A stretch of DNA of 64,000 nucleotides. Source: Mixophyes australis (Eukaryota; Chordata; Amphibia; Anura; Limnodynastidae). Positions 1 through 11,000 of the stretch are shown piece by piece. A program made the translations under genes and the position numbers. The stretch lies in the NCBI GenBank assembly GCA_036250195.1, contig JAVHZZ010000002.1:367910624-367974623 (forward strand), read 5' to 3'. The notes beneath the pieces are model-generated. The model saw only the letters and a list, made by a program, of their open reading frames with translations. It had not been told where the DNA came from and did not search any database. Each line of letters begins with the position of its first letter. Within the stretch, counting starts at the first letter, position 1.

Positions 1-401
1 AGAGTTATGTTTAAAGTGCCTATACTTCTAGTACGTCTACTATACCCCAATGTCTCAATGTGCTCCCCAATGGAGTCAGAGAAACGGATTTTAAAAAAAC
101 TCTCTTATTTTCTAAATAGGCCTGACAGCAACTGTGATATGTTTTGGGTAAAAGGGATTCCAAAATTTTGCAATTTTATCATAGTCCTGCTATTGCTGCT
201 ATTAGAAATCTATCAGGAGTCTGAATTCTGGGAAAATGAGAAATCTGAATTAATAAAAATCTGAGAAAAAACAAGTACTGTAATGTGAATCCTCTGGTAA
301 ACATTAATGGCCAGGGCTGGATGCCTATGCTGCCCTTTCCAGCATTCACATTATAACCAAACACACCATAACCGCTGCTGGCAGCCATCTGTCCAGGTTA
401 C
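1..401 (-). other. HIP1 intron, start of window
   Basis: This is the intron 3' of the last exon seen. It is AT-rich, and I see no exon or recognisable repeat in it. Confidence 0.7.
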
Positions 402-538
402 CTGAGCAAAGTCGGCAATGTGCTTTAAGGTGGCAGTAATCAGGCTACAATCTGCTCCACTCTGCATCTCATTGTTCCGCATGGTGGAGAGATAGTTAAG
501 AGCTTCTGCACCACATGTCCGACAGCTGTCACTTAGCT
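402..538 (-). CDS. HIP1: HIP1 exon (last seen): just before I/LWEQ domain
   Basis: The exon is 137 nt. It completes a Lys codon and encodes LSDSCRTCGAEALNYLSTM, RNNEMQSGADCSLITATLK and HIADFAQ, ending in phase 0 at the donor GTAACC. It aligns with human SLTEACKQYGRETLAYLASL. The next exon, which would carry the start of the I/LWEQ actin-binding domain, is not in positions 1-401 and must lie before the window. Confidence 0.92.
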
Positions 539-1158
539 CTGAGAATAAAAAACACAACAAAAAGATTAATGAGATAAGGACACTGCTGCTGACCAGCTGG
601 GATTTACTGATTATTGTTCAGAATACTGCGTCTCAAAGCTCTAACAGATGAGGAAAGATTCAAATGTCAAATGGAGAGAGTGGCAAAGGTGTAAGGACCC
701 AGCTATTTACAGAGATAAGGGGGCTCAAGCACTGGAGAAATGTGTTGTTACAATCACCAGTTTCTTAATATGGAAGACAAAACACAAAAGAGAGTAAAAA
801 AAAGAAAAAGAAAAAAGAGTGAGGAAAAAAAGGAAAAAGAGAGAAGAAATACAAGTGGAAAAAGGAAAAAAATGAAAAGAAAAAAAAGAAAAAGGAAAAA
901 TATGAAGGTTACAATACATAATACACAAGTTTTACTGTAGAAATTATATAATATAATACTACATACATAGCAAGGACCATCCTCACACTGGCCAGCTTCT
1001 CCTGTTAGCTGGTGCAAACTTCTGATCCTCTACACTGCTATTTTGCTCCCCCAAACCCATGCACTTACGTGAAATCTAGGCTAACTGTGCAAACGGAGGT
1101 GACAGTACCACCAAAGAGGATGTTGTGTTGCGCTTTGATCGACTGCTCAGATACTCAC
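539..1158 (-). other. HIP1 intron with purine-rich tract
   Basis: This 620-bp GT-AG intron has a plus-strand A/G-only low-complexity block at about 779-903. Apparent lysine-rich or phenylalanine-rich open frames come from that block. I see nothing else. Confidence 0.8.
779..903 (+). repeat. Purine-rich low-complexity tract
   Basis: The tract is almost purely A and G (AAAGAAAAAG-type runs) with a few interruptions. It is simple sequence within an intron. Confidence 0.85.
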
Positions 1159-1248
1159 TGTCAGATGTCCTAGTCTGAGCTCCTTGCATAATCACGTCAC
1201 TTATTCGATGTGCAAACTGAACCAGGTTCGGCAACACGACGTTTACAT
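1159..1248 (-). CDS. HIP1: HIP1 exon: region before I/LWEQ domain
   Basis: The exon is 90 nt. It completes Asp and encodes VNVVLPNLVQFAHRISDVIM, QGAQ and TRTSD plus one base. It aligns with human DISGLLHSITLLAHLTSDAI. The acceptor is CTCTATTCCTAG and the donor GTGAGT. Confidence 0.9.
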
Positions 1249-1526
1249 CTAGGAATAGAGTAAGATAAGCAGATAAATCTTTAATTGATGTTAATATATA
1301 TTAAATTACCAGTACATTCTATCTGTATTAAAGCAGAGTTCTGACGTCATCCAGGGGTGCCAACGCAAACACGTTCTATTGAAATTGCTGTATATTTTTA
1401 CTCTTGATTACTTCTACAGAATTAGAGAGCTCAAGGATTGCAAGTAAGTAAGTAAGTTCTACTCTATCTCAAAACCACTGGTGTGTCAGGAGGTCTTCTG
1501 GTTTGTACTGACCTCTGATTTTCAGT

Positions 1527-2391
1527 AAATGAAATATAGAATTTGTTGGCAGATTTAAACCACTTGGCCCATCTAGTCTGCCCATTCTTCTAACTTCTGG
1601 TAACATCAAACCCTATTTGATCCTTAGTTCTTTGTAAGGAATATCCCAATCACTCCCAAAAAAAAAACATACTAGTAGGTTAATTGGCTGCTATCAAAAT
1701 TGACCCTAGTCTCTCTCTCTGTCTGTCTGTGTGTGTATATTAGGGAATTTAGACTGTAAGCTCCAATGGGGCAGGGACTGATGTGAATGAGTCCTCTGTA
1801 CAGCGCTGCGGAATCAGTGGCGCTATATAAATAAATGGTGATGATGATGAATCATGTTTAAATTGCTCTACTGTATTACCCTCTACCACCTCTGATGGGA
1901 GGCTATTCCACTTATCCACTACCCTTTCTGTGAAATATCTTTTAATCAAATTTCCTCTGAACCTACTTCCCTCCAGTGTCAGTGCATGTCCACATGTTCA
2001 AATACTTCTCTTCCTTTGTAGAATGTTTCCTTTTTAACTTGTTAAAACTCTTAATATATTTGAAAGTTTTTATCATGCTCCCTCTTTTTCTTCTCTGCTC
2101 CAAACTACACATAATAAGATCCTTTAGTCTTTCTGGGTAAGTTTTGTGCTGTAGGCCATGCACCATTTTAGTTGCCCTTCTTTGTACAGTCTCTAATGTA
2201 TTTATATCTTTCTGGCGATACAGCCTCCAGAACTGAACACAATATTCTAGATGAGTCCGTACCAATGACCTATACAGTGGCATTATTACTTCTTTCTTTC
2301 TGCCACTGAGTCCTCTCCTGATACAACTAACCATCTGACTTGCATTTCTCAAATGAGCTAACTGATGGCCAATCCTAGATGTCTTCATTTA
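1527..2391 (-). mobile_element. CR1-like LINE 3' end, interrupted by a SINE
   Basis: The minus strand encodes the C-terminal part of a non-LTR reverse transcriptase: PLYRSLVRTHLEYCVQFW, then INTLETVQRRATKM, then WNSLPSEVVEGNTVEQFK, as is usual near the end of CR1/L2-group ORF2. Plus-strand positions 1527-1648 resemble a CR1 3' UTR (AATTTGTTGGCAG and CATCTAGTCTGCCC). A plus-strand SINE at 1649-1850 sits between the two parts. The copy has lost its 5' portion and is not functional. Confidence 0.8.
1649..1850 (+). mobile_element. SINE copy, 5'-truncated, inside LINE
   Basis: This is the 3' two-thirds of the tRNA-headed SINE of this window: ACATACTAGTAGGTTAATTG, a CT/GT microsatellite, AGACTGTAAGCTCCAATGGG, and the tail GCGCTATATAAATAAATG plus GAT repeats. 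The tRNA-like head is missing. Confidence 0.85.
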
Positions 2392-3430
2392 GGTATTTAT
2401 TTGAAATAATGTATGTATTATATAAAAAAAATGCACCCCACTAGAAATGACAAGGATACTGGAAGCAAACTGGGATTGCCTAGTTCTGTATAAGAGAATT
2501 GGTCCTTTTAATGTATATATTCCTATATACATTAACTGCCTATTACATAACCTTTATATATAACTGCTGTATATAGTATTTGTAAACATAGGGTTCAATG
2601 TGTTTTCAATTACTAGATATATCAAGGGAGTTTCATTGTTCTGTTTAAAATGTATTGCATTATACTGTATTATTACATGACTGTCACTGTGAGACACTGT
2701 GTCATTATTTATTTAGGTTTAGCATATTCTGCTGATCAAATGATCCCTTAAAATCATTGTACCCTTTGTGAACCAAATTACACAGGGCCTTTTATCTCCT
2801 ATTAGTAGCGGGCGGGGGATGGATTATCCAAAAGTGTCTGCAAGGTATTGCATAGAATAAGCAATGAGCACGTCAGTGGCTTTCAAATCCCAAGGGCAAG
2901 AAGCTATTAATGCTAAAGAACTGAAACTCTATAATGTCAAGTAGATGAAGAAGGTGCGTCCTGGATATATTCAGGTCACATACAGCAATTAGGAGAAGAA
3001 ACAGAAAGTTAAGGTAAGATGTAGATACAATATTGTAAAGAATGTACCTAACATTCTACAGCAGCTAGATGGAGTCTTCCAACGAGAAAGTTCCTATCCT
3101 TTAAATGAGCATTTATTACTTTTATTTGCAAGGGACCCCAAACTGGTGAATAATCAATAAGGCATGCAATAAGCAGTGCAAGGTGACAAACTTGAATACT
3201 GCAATCAAATGAGATATGATAGCAAACACCCCTTATATCAATGTGCCAGAGCAATTTGTGCTACATACATACATGTCAAAAGTGGACACCGCTAGTATTC
3301 ATTTTATAAGTATACATTGTTCTGCATATTCCAGATTAGCCGTGGCTGGTAATGAGCTCTGGTCACCAGCATTTGCAATATACTGACACCGTGTGGCTGA
3401 AGTTTGTAACTAAATACTTTGTAGTGAAAA
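2392..3430. other. Intronic stretch without recognised content
   Basis: The sequence is AT-rich and lies within a HIP1 intron. I see no exon-like frame or family repeat. Confidence 0.6.
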
Positions 3431-3505
3431 TCATCATCATCATCATTTATTTATATAGCGTCATCAGATTCATTAGCGCTTTACAATTGGGATGCTTAAA
3501 CATTA
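3431..3505 (-). mobile_element. LINE 3' tail remnant
   Basis: Read on the minus strand it ends CCCAATTGTAAAGCGCTAAT, then a TATATAAATAAATGATGATG-like tail. This is like the 3' end of the LINE at 62.2-62.9 kb. It abuts the TIR element at 3507. Confidence 0.6.
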
Positions 3506-3506
3506 C

Positions 3507-4160
3507 GGGCCTGATTCATTAAGGCGTGCCAAAATTAATGTAAATCCGGCATACGTACGTCCCTATTCAACTACAGGCGGATCTGAAGTAACGTCTCTTG
3601 TAGAATGCGGGTCTAGGTACGCTCTACATATACAGCACGTTCTGTGTTGAGACAGACACAGATCACTGCAGGATACGTACAATACATATGTGGAATATTA
3701 AATCCCAGCAGAACGCATAGGAAAAAAATTCAATTATTGTCACCTGTTACTAATATAATCATTAATGAAACACCATAAATAAAAAGTTTTGGTTTTTTCA
3801 ATGAAATACATTTATCATGATGTTGTTAATGTCTATTGTACATAAAATGCATTTTTACAAACACATGTTCAAGCATACACGACCGTCATCACTATCACTC
3901 GGCACTTACACCTGCCCTGTAACTGTCACAACAGAAAACACGTACCTTACAGATGGCCTATGGGACACTTAATGTACACTGACTGCGTGCAAATGCCCCT
4001 TTCCCTCCCCGTTCCACCCTTGAAACAGTAGGCTGTTGGCAATGTCCTTTGCAATTGGATGTTCTTGCGCTGACTAATAGTTAGTTTCTGGGCGTGCGCA
4101 GCGCAATTTAATACAAAATACGTCACTTATCGGCATTTACGTTCCTTAATGAATCAGGCC
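3507..4160. mobile_element. TIR element with GGGCCTGATTCATTAAGG ends, different core
   Basis: The left end is GGGCCTGATTCATTAAGG and the right end CCTTAATGAATCAGGCC. TTA is found close to the left end (3503-3505) and at 4161-4163, so a 3-bp target duplication is likely. The ~654-bp interior differs from the 333-bp family that shares the same ends. No transposase frame is visible, so it is non-autonomous. Confidence 0.7.
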
Positions 4161-4847
4161 TTAATTTGTTAAATGTAAATTGGAGCATGACACAGAACTG
4201 TCCAAATGACTACGTGCCATGTTATTAAATAAACCCTATAGTGTGCTCATGAAGAGTGTAGCCTCGCATTAATTGTGCAAAGCGTAATGCCATAATTATG
4301 TTACAAACATAAACACACTAGTAAAATGAGTATAAAGCTAAAGATGTGAGAATGTAATAAGAGAAAAAAACAATAATAAATAGTGAGAAAGGAAGATAAG
4401 CATGGACATGTGACAAGTTTATGACAGAGAAAAAGAACGGGAGTGGGAAGGTTCGATTGTGCATGAAGGAAAAAAACACAAAAGTACAAAAGATGAGCAA
4501 AGAAAATAATGTATAAAAGTGAGTGAAACAGGACAGGGGCACTTGGATAACCTTGTGGAGCTGACTTTATGTCTCACACCAGGCAAAGGCTACACACAGC
4601 TATATGTGCTCAGCAATAACAGGACGATACGCAAGAGGAAAATTAGGTTTAATAGGAGACTGAAGGGTAAGGGAGGGGTACATGATTTTACATAATTGGG
4701 AGTTTCATAGTCCTAAGTCCCTAAAAGTTGCAATTATCTGTTCTCATCTTCTTTTGTAACACCGTCCAGTCTAACTGCTAGACACTTCCTCCACTTGCCT
4801 GCTACACTCTTTACAGCTTTTGGTCCTCTCCCATCCTTTCTTCTCAC
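4161..4847. other. Intronic stretch, purine-rich
   Basis: The stretch is A/G-rich at 4320-4530 and has no recognised element. The overlapping minus frames rich in F and L are low-complexity artefacts. Confidence 0.6.
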
Positions 4848-4934
4848 CTGAAGTATCAGACATGTGTCTTTTCCAGGCCTCGTCTAATTTCTCTGTGCTC
4901 TCTACTGCCGCCACTGTTCTGGAGATTAGAAAGT
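4848..4934 (-). CDS. HIP1: HIP1 exon: region after the coiled coil
   Basis: The exon is 87 nt. It completes Asp and encodes FLISRTVAAVESTE then KLDEAWKRHMSDTS plus one base. It corresponds to the human segment DHLLSTVTSISSCIEQLEKS followed by WSQYLA. The acceptor is GTTATCTTTCAG and the donor GTGAGA. Confidence 0.9.
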
Positions 4935-5015
4935 CTGAAAGATAACACAGGATAAGTGGGCTTCACATACAAATCCCCAGAACATAGCTCAGTGTGCCGG
5001 AGACTGTATCCTAAC
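4935..5015 (-). other. Very short HIP1 intron (81 bp)
   Basis: The donor is GTTAGG and the acceptor GTTATCTTTCAG. It is the shortest intron seen in the gene and has no insertion. Confidence 0.9.
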
Positions 5016-5148
5016 CTGTAGATATGCTGCCATTTGTGTAGAGTGGCTCATCTAGTTGGCGGAGAGCTTCTTGAATGATGCACTCTGCTTCCCGCAGGAG
5101 GCGCTGTAGAACACTGTCTTCAAGTTCTTTATGTTGTGATTGGCTCTC
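5016..5148 (-). CDS. HIP1: HIP1 exon: end of coiled coil
   Basis: The exon is 133 nt. It starts in phase 0 after TTTCCACACAG and encodes ESQSQHKELEDSVLQRLLR then EAECIIQEALRQLDEP and LYTNGSIST, plus one base. The core matches human AAEQVIQDALNQLEEP. The donor is GTTAGG. Conservation is moderate, but its place, length and phase fit HIP1. Confidence 0.9.
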
Positions 5149-6444
5149 CTGTGTGGAAACAATTAGCTCTTTAATATCATCCGTGTCAGTGGGGAGGTAT
5201 TTACCTCTGTGGTCATCAGTGCCCAGCTGTTGCTAAATCACTGGTCAACGGTCTTGGCATGGCCAAAAAAGCACCTTAGAGAGGTCCCATAAATATTCCG
5301 CCACAGGGTAATAATACTTCAACAGTCGATACAGCAGATATACAGTAAAATATTTTGTTCTGTACAAACTAATGTAACATAAATTAAATTCTGAATATTT
5401 CTAAAAAGAAACAGGAAGGCATCTAAATAAATCATATCTATTTTAATAGCCTAGAAATAGATGTAGGCGGGGCTACCATGGCTATGCTGCTGTTCAGACA
5501 TTGGATACAAATGATAGACAGTAACTTTCTATTACATGTACAAATAATAGGTGTAAAATCACACAGACCTTGGGCCTGATTCATTAAGGAACTTAAATTA
5601 ACAAGTTTCTTATTTAAGTCTCCTGGACAAAACCATGTTACAATGCAAGGGGTGAAAATTAGTTTTCTGTTTTGCACATAAGTTAACTACTGACTGTTTT
5701 TTTATGTAACACACAAATATCAACTTTAAATTTCAGTGTACAAATAAGCTATCAAGTATTTGTGTGCTACATGAAAAAACTGTCAGTATTTAACTTATGT
5801 GCAAAACAGAAAACTATTTTGCACCCCTTGCATTGTAACATGGTTTTGCCCAGGAGATTTAAATAAGAAACTTCTTCATTTAAGATCCTTAATGAATCAG
5901 GCCCCTTATGGTGAATAAATATCTATTTTCTGATTTCAAGGAACTTCCCAGCAGTGCATATAAGGAAATGCTACATTTTGCACCCCTGTGAATATAGATG
6001 CATCAACAAAAAATAGCTGCTAATAGCATCACTGTGGGAGTGCTTATATTGTAGTTCCCCAAACTACTCCTATTGTCTAACTTGGACTCTATCTATCAAA
6101 GCCAGCATCTGATTGGTTGCTATCGACTGATGCCCATTTGCAGTCAAAAATTAAACAAATGTGCTCCTATTAGTTGCTATGGCTTACAGCACAAAAGTTC
6201 ACATTTCTCCATATTACAAAAACCAAAAAAACAATGCGCGTCATTCACATGCTTAAACAAATGGGTAATTCATACTGGTTTTCTTGTATGTATACAACCT
6301 ATATGGGCGTACACATGTTTATACATAGGTAATAATTACAACTGGTTATAAAAGATATAAATGGAGTTGTTCAATTTCCACAATATAATGACTTGGTAAT
6401 GTGAGGCTTATGCCCTTGTAAACTGTATATAGCATTGATCTCAC
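5149..6444 (-). other. HIP1 intron lacking an expected exon
   Basis: This 1296-bp intron holds a complete 333-bp TIR element (5572-5904) and a short CAAT-rich repeat (about 6090-6180). Human HIP1 has a further phase-0 exon of about 48 codons here. I read the minus strand of 5149-5571 and 5905-6444. I saw no open stretch of that length with splice signals, and around 5971-6020 all three frames are closed. Confidence 0.7.
5572..5904. mobile_element. 333-bp palindromic TIR element (family A)
   Basis: The ends are GGGCCTGATTCATTAAGG and its inverse. The arms fold back over most of the length (CAAAACCATGTTACAATGCA on both arms, inverted). The 3-bp target duplication CTT lies at 5569-5571 and 5905-5907. 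It has no coding capacity. It is the same family as the copies at 21383, 30083, 36662 and 59528. Confidence 0.88.
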
Positions 6445-6546
6445 CTGTTTATAGGTCGTTATGTTGCTTTTGAGAAGTTGCACTTCCTGTTTACTGCACT
6501 CTAGCGCCCCCTGTAGGTCATCCATCTGTTGAATCTGTTCCTGTGC
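6445..6546 (-). CDS. HIP1: HIP1 exon: central coiled coil
   Basis: The exon is 102 nt, in phase 0 at both ends. It encodes AQEQIQQMDDLQGALECSKQ then EVQLLKSNITTYKQ, after the acceptor TATTCATAG and before the donor GTGAGA. It aligns by position and length (34 codons) with human TQEQLEVLESLKQELATSQR and what follows, but is much less conserved than its neighbours. Confidence 0.88.
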
Positions 6547-7608
6547 CTATGAATAAAAATAATCTGCATTATTCACCAGACTCCTTCCATGTCTTTATTT
6601 AAACTGTAATCACTTACAGAACAGAATGGAAATGACCTTTTCATTTTCAGTAAGTAAATTCCCTGTTCAATACGTTCATTAAATGAGTATATTAAAGACT
6701 TCTGTTATGTACAACGGTCTATGGATCCTTATTAATGGTTTACAAATGAATTGAGGTTTCCCTCTTTCCTCTCTGGAGACTTGTAATCTAGAGATATAAC
6801 ACAGTGCACTGTACTTCATTAGGCAATAATAAAGCTAATCTTTCCAGGCTCCTGTCTGCTTAATTTTACTTGCTCCTTTTCCAGTCTGTTTTGCAGACTA
6901 CAACAAACATTCCATTGCACCATTTGCAGAAGACGTCCATGGGAAAACAGAATGTTACAGAAGAAAACAAGATTAGTTTGTTTTGTTGGCCCTTAGATAT
7001 GACAACATACACAACTGTATCCAATGTACAGCATATCTGTTGTAGTATCCAAGGGCTGATGAAAAAAAACAAGTCAACCATGATATTAGATATTAGCAGT
7101 GTTCTGATAAAGGGGGTTTTCACCTTTATAACTTATTTCTAGCACTGCGTCAGATCCCTCCCCCTTCTGGCGCACAGAGCTGAATACGGCTACTGAACAG
7201 CAGAGGTCCAAACAAACTGGGACCCTGATGTACTTAGCAATTGGTGTGGGTGCCAGGAAAAAGACCCAGTTGAGGGAATAGTGTACATTTTTGTTCAGTC
7301 AGAAAAAAACAAGACAGACAAAAAAAAATGTCTATTAAAAAATGTTGATGATACAATGTTTGTGAAATCAGATCTAGCTTAGTTGTCAGAAAAATACACC
7401 TCTGACTAAAGATGCTCAAATCTCTAGCAAAGTGGCTCTGGAACCGGTTTCTCAAATCAGCTCTGGTGTACAAAAACGTGTGAAAAATCCAAGTTCATCA
7501 AAACTGGACAAATTTGATCGATTTTAAAACCAGTTTGCATCACTTCAGCATCTCTGCCTCCGACCTTGTAACATGTTTGGAAGACAGCCAAAGCTACACG
7601 TGCCTCAC
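6547..7608 (-). other. HIP1 intron, no recognised repeat
   Basis: The intron is 1062 bp and AT-rich. Open frames on both strands at 6866-7142 have no visible similarity to known domains and no splice context. Confidence 0.6.
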
Positions 7609-7725
7609 CTTCCTCTGTGTGTGCTCATTCACACGCTGGTAGGAATCCTCCAGTTCTTTTTTAGAACGTTCTATGTCTCCCAAAGCTTCTCGAGCCAAGG
7701 TCATCTGCTTAGTGACTTCAGCGTT
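7609..7725 (-). CDS. HIP1: HIP1 exon: central coiled coil
   Basis: The exon is 117 nt, in phase 0 at both ends. It encodes NAEVTKQMTLAREALGDIE, RSKKELEDSYQRV and NEHTQRK between the acceptor TTTTCTCTGTCAG and the donor GTGAGG. It aligns with human NAEVTKQ...KKELEDSLERI...QRK. Confidence 0.95.
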
Positions 7726-8464
7726 CTGACAGAGAAAACAGACATCTTCCCATTGTTTAGTGCTCATTGATTATTCGGAGTCTGTCTCCAATGGCAGTAA
7801 TAAACCAATTATCTAAACTGAAAAGGGAATTTCACTTTTTTATAATATTGTCTTCCAGGCAGATTTGTTATTTTGTTGCTTTCTTGATAAAATTGTTTCC
7901 AATCAGTAACTGCGCTCAAGGACAATGATCATAGATAAATTTGTCTGGAAGATAAACTTCACTAAAGCTTCTGTGTAGAGTAAAAAGTCTAATTGCAATG
8001 TATACATATTAACACAAATATAATATTTAAGAAATTCTGCTATAAATCGGCGCCCCTCTTTCATGTCTTGTACACAAAGTAAATGTAACATATGTTTACT
8101 TTAATACTGTTTGTTCAGAATATGTTTTAAAGTGTAGGTTGCAAGAACACCTAAAAGGACCATCCCCAGCAGTAAACATCACGCACATTAACAGACAATA
8201 TATCAACAAATATAACTTTATAAAATGCACACTTTAGCAACAAAACTGTTATCAGCAAAAGCTCTCTATATGGCTGCTTCAATTCAGAGAAAACTCTGCA
8301 GGGGATGAAACGTTTACATTTCCTACTCTCATTTTTACCTTAGATTCCTGGCCTGCAGTTCATCCCAGTAAAAGTCACGTTAAACTCTCAGGTAGTGGGA
8401 CAGGGCTACAGTAGTAATATGAAACTTTTTGCAGGATATGGGAGAAACATAATAATTAACTCTT

Positions 8465-8641
8465 GGGGGTAAATCTTTTAAACTGCTGGTTCGAAAAAGT
8501 GGAGATGTTGCCTATAGCAACCAATCAGATTCTAGTTATCCTTTAATTAGTACATTCTACAAAATGACAACTAGAATCTGATTGGTCGCTGTAAGCAACA
8601 CCTCCACTTTTTCAAACCCGCAGCTTGATAAATTTACCCCC
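8465..8641. mobile_element. Palindromic TIR element (family B)
   Basis: The left end is GGGGGTAAATCTTT, with AAAAAGTGGAGATGTTGCC and CAACCAATCAGATTCTAG inside. The right arm is the inverse, ending AAATTTACCCCC. The whole ~177-bp element folds into one hairpin. It lies in the HIP1 intron 7726-9187; the rest of that intron is unassigned. Confidence 0.85.
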
Positions 8642-9187
8642 TGGCATAAGTGTGGTCTGATACATAGGTAGGGATGTGTTTAGCCCTTATGCTGCCTGGA
8701 GAGGTAAGTGGAATGGTATTCCTATCATCCCTTACACAGATCAAGCATAAACATTTGTATTATGCAGTGTCCTCTAATACCTTGATGCCTGAGAAATGCT
8801 CCCTTAGTTTTAGGTTAAATAGACTGTCTAAGTGTGCTCTCTCCTTTATGTAGCTTAATATTCCGACATGGTGCTGTTGATGCACAGGTGCATTTTCTTT
8901 GACATTGTGCATAAATGTGATCGTCTTGTGCTAGATGTATAAAATATGTATCAGTAATTAAAGTGCAGCAGCACACTGCAACAACAGAACATGCTCCTTT
9001 TGGGAGCATTCTCTTATGAGAACAAACTACGCTTTTCAGATGGTCAATAAGCCCCGTGACCACCTCCATTCCTTGTGTTTCATAGAAGTGATCACAAAAA
9101 TGCCCACACCTGTCCATCAAAGCCCAAAGTATAAACAGACCCCTAAAGAGTACCAGGATCTGCCTGGTGATAGTTAGAATCAAGCAC

Positions 9188-9276
9188 CTTTCTCAGAAGA
9201 TCTGCATGGCTCTGAACTAGCTCTGCATACTTCTCCTTCAGCTTCGTGTATCGCTGCTCATTAGCTATGGACTTCC
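9188..9276 (-). CDS. HIP1: HIP1 exon: central coiled coil
   Basis: The exon is 89 nt. It completes Arg, then encodes KSI, ANEQRYTKLKEKYAELVQ and SHADLLRK. The acceptor TCTGTCACAG is good. The donor is GTGCTTGA, weak at +4 and +5, but there is no better site nearby and the following exon starts with the conserved NAEVTKQ. Confidence 0.93.
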
Positions 9277-11000
9277 CTGTGACAGAAAAAAGAAACGAGT
9301 TAATCATTCATTCATACTTCCTCCTAGCCCACACAATATAAAGTCATTTTAACTGGGTAATTCTCACTAAACAGACAAGGTAGCACTAGCCTGCCTGAAA
9401 TATAGTAAATAACATTATAATTACTTCCGACAACTGTCGCTGCTGCTGATTCATTCCCCCAGCTGGCAGCCGTGTTATAGTACAAGTACATCAATGGTCT
9501 TAAGATAACACTGTATTGTTTTTATTTATCTCACCTAGCTCACCATCTGTTTTTTGATCACCATTTAGTAATAATTCTCATAGTCAGTCTTGTAAATATA
9601 ACTCAGACAATACAGGTGGCTCTCGGGTTACGGTTTGGCATTGCCTGTGCTGAGGATTACAGCCTAATATTTCAAGTACAACATTGATTTTTAGGATTAT
9701 GTCATGGAATTTACATTGTATTCTAGCAAAGCGACAAATGTTTTAATTTAATTCATCCCATACAATTGAATGGAGCCAATAAACTACCATATTGTTTCTT
9801 GCAATTTTTGCAGAATTTTCAATATCCGACAAGCAACGAAATAATATTTATACTTATTTATTATTATTTCAGTAACATTTATTGCCACACTCCTTATATC
9901 GGTAGTCGAAGTGGAAATTTAGAAGTGGCGGTATGAAAAATGTAATGGGAAGGGAAAATCCAGGTCAAGTGCACTGTTTCATTAGAGAAGCTCAAAGAAG
10001 AGCTAAAACAACATAAACTTTATTAAAAAAAAGTCACTAATAACACCAGTATAAATAAATGGGGGCTTCAGGGAATAAATAAATAAACAACATAAAAATA
10101 TATCAATATAACAATTGTAACAACAAATCAAATATAGCAGTTGTACATAAATATAATAATATACTTAATATAGCAGATTGTAAAGTAAGATGGAGGATAT
10201 ATAAAGATTTTGATGTGAAGAGGTTATAAAAATTTTAAAAAAATGAAGATGTGTAGTGATAATAGAAAACGGTTTGCTAAAACTTGCTGGCCTGAAAATG
10301 TTTATACTGACTGCTTAGATTGACTGCTCACAAAGACTTGATGTCTGGCTATAGAAATCCGTTCTAACCATAGTGCTATCAATCAGCAATGTAGTATTTA
10401 TTCAGTTCATGATGTGTGACTAACTGAGATGTCCAGACAATAAAACTCCACCTGTGACTCCCTGCGCTAAAGACGTAAGGCCGGAAATCAATTCCTCATG
10501 TTGTCTTTAATCTTTTTCATCCAAAGTGTGCTCCTGTCACAGTCTTCCAATGTGTGTGAACCTGTTCAATCATCCCTTTCACACTTCTATATGTCCCCCA
10601 TCCCCAATGAATTAAAACAGGACAGTGGGATTTGAGCAAACATTTATCAAAAAGTGAAACATACCCAAATAACTTATCATGGCTTTGGTTCTCTGAATAA
10701 GCTGTCTTACTGTTCCCAGGTCTCCTACCCAACCACATGAGAGATCGTCTCTTTCATTTGTGCTTACTTTGATGATCGGATATTTTGCTTGCCCTCTTTC
10801 CTATTTTTTTATCCTTTACTTTTCTAATGCATGTATTCTGTTTTACTGTTTGATTATTACATTATTTCATCAATGTACTGATTCTCTTCCTCTGTGTGGG
10901 TCAGAACCTCCATCCCATAAAATTAAAACCCACTCAAAGTACAAACTACTAAAAATATTTTAGTGTAAATTAATAGTCTACAGTCTTAAATATAGGTTAC
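9277..11000 (-). other. Part of a 4.3-kb HIP1 intron, unassigned
   Basis: The stretch is AT-rich, with A-rich patches near 10021-10260. I see no recognised family. The 4299-bp intron 9277-13575 continues with the LINE at 11001-12800. Confidence 0.6.

Noticed and set aside
740..940. Lysine-rich plus-strand frame and phenylalanine-rich minus frames
   Set aside because: They come from a purine-only low-complexity tract with no conserved domain.
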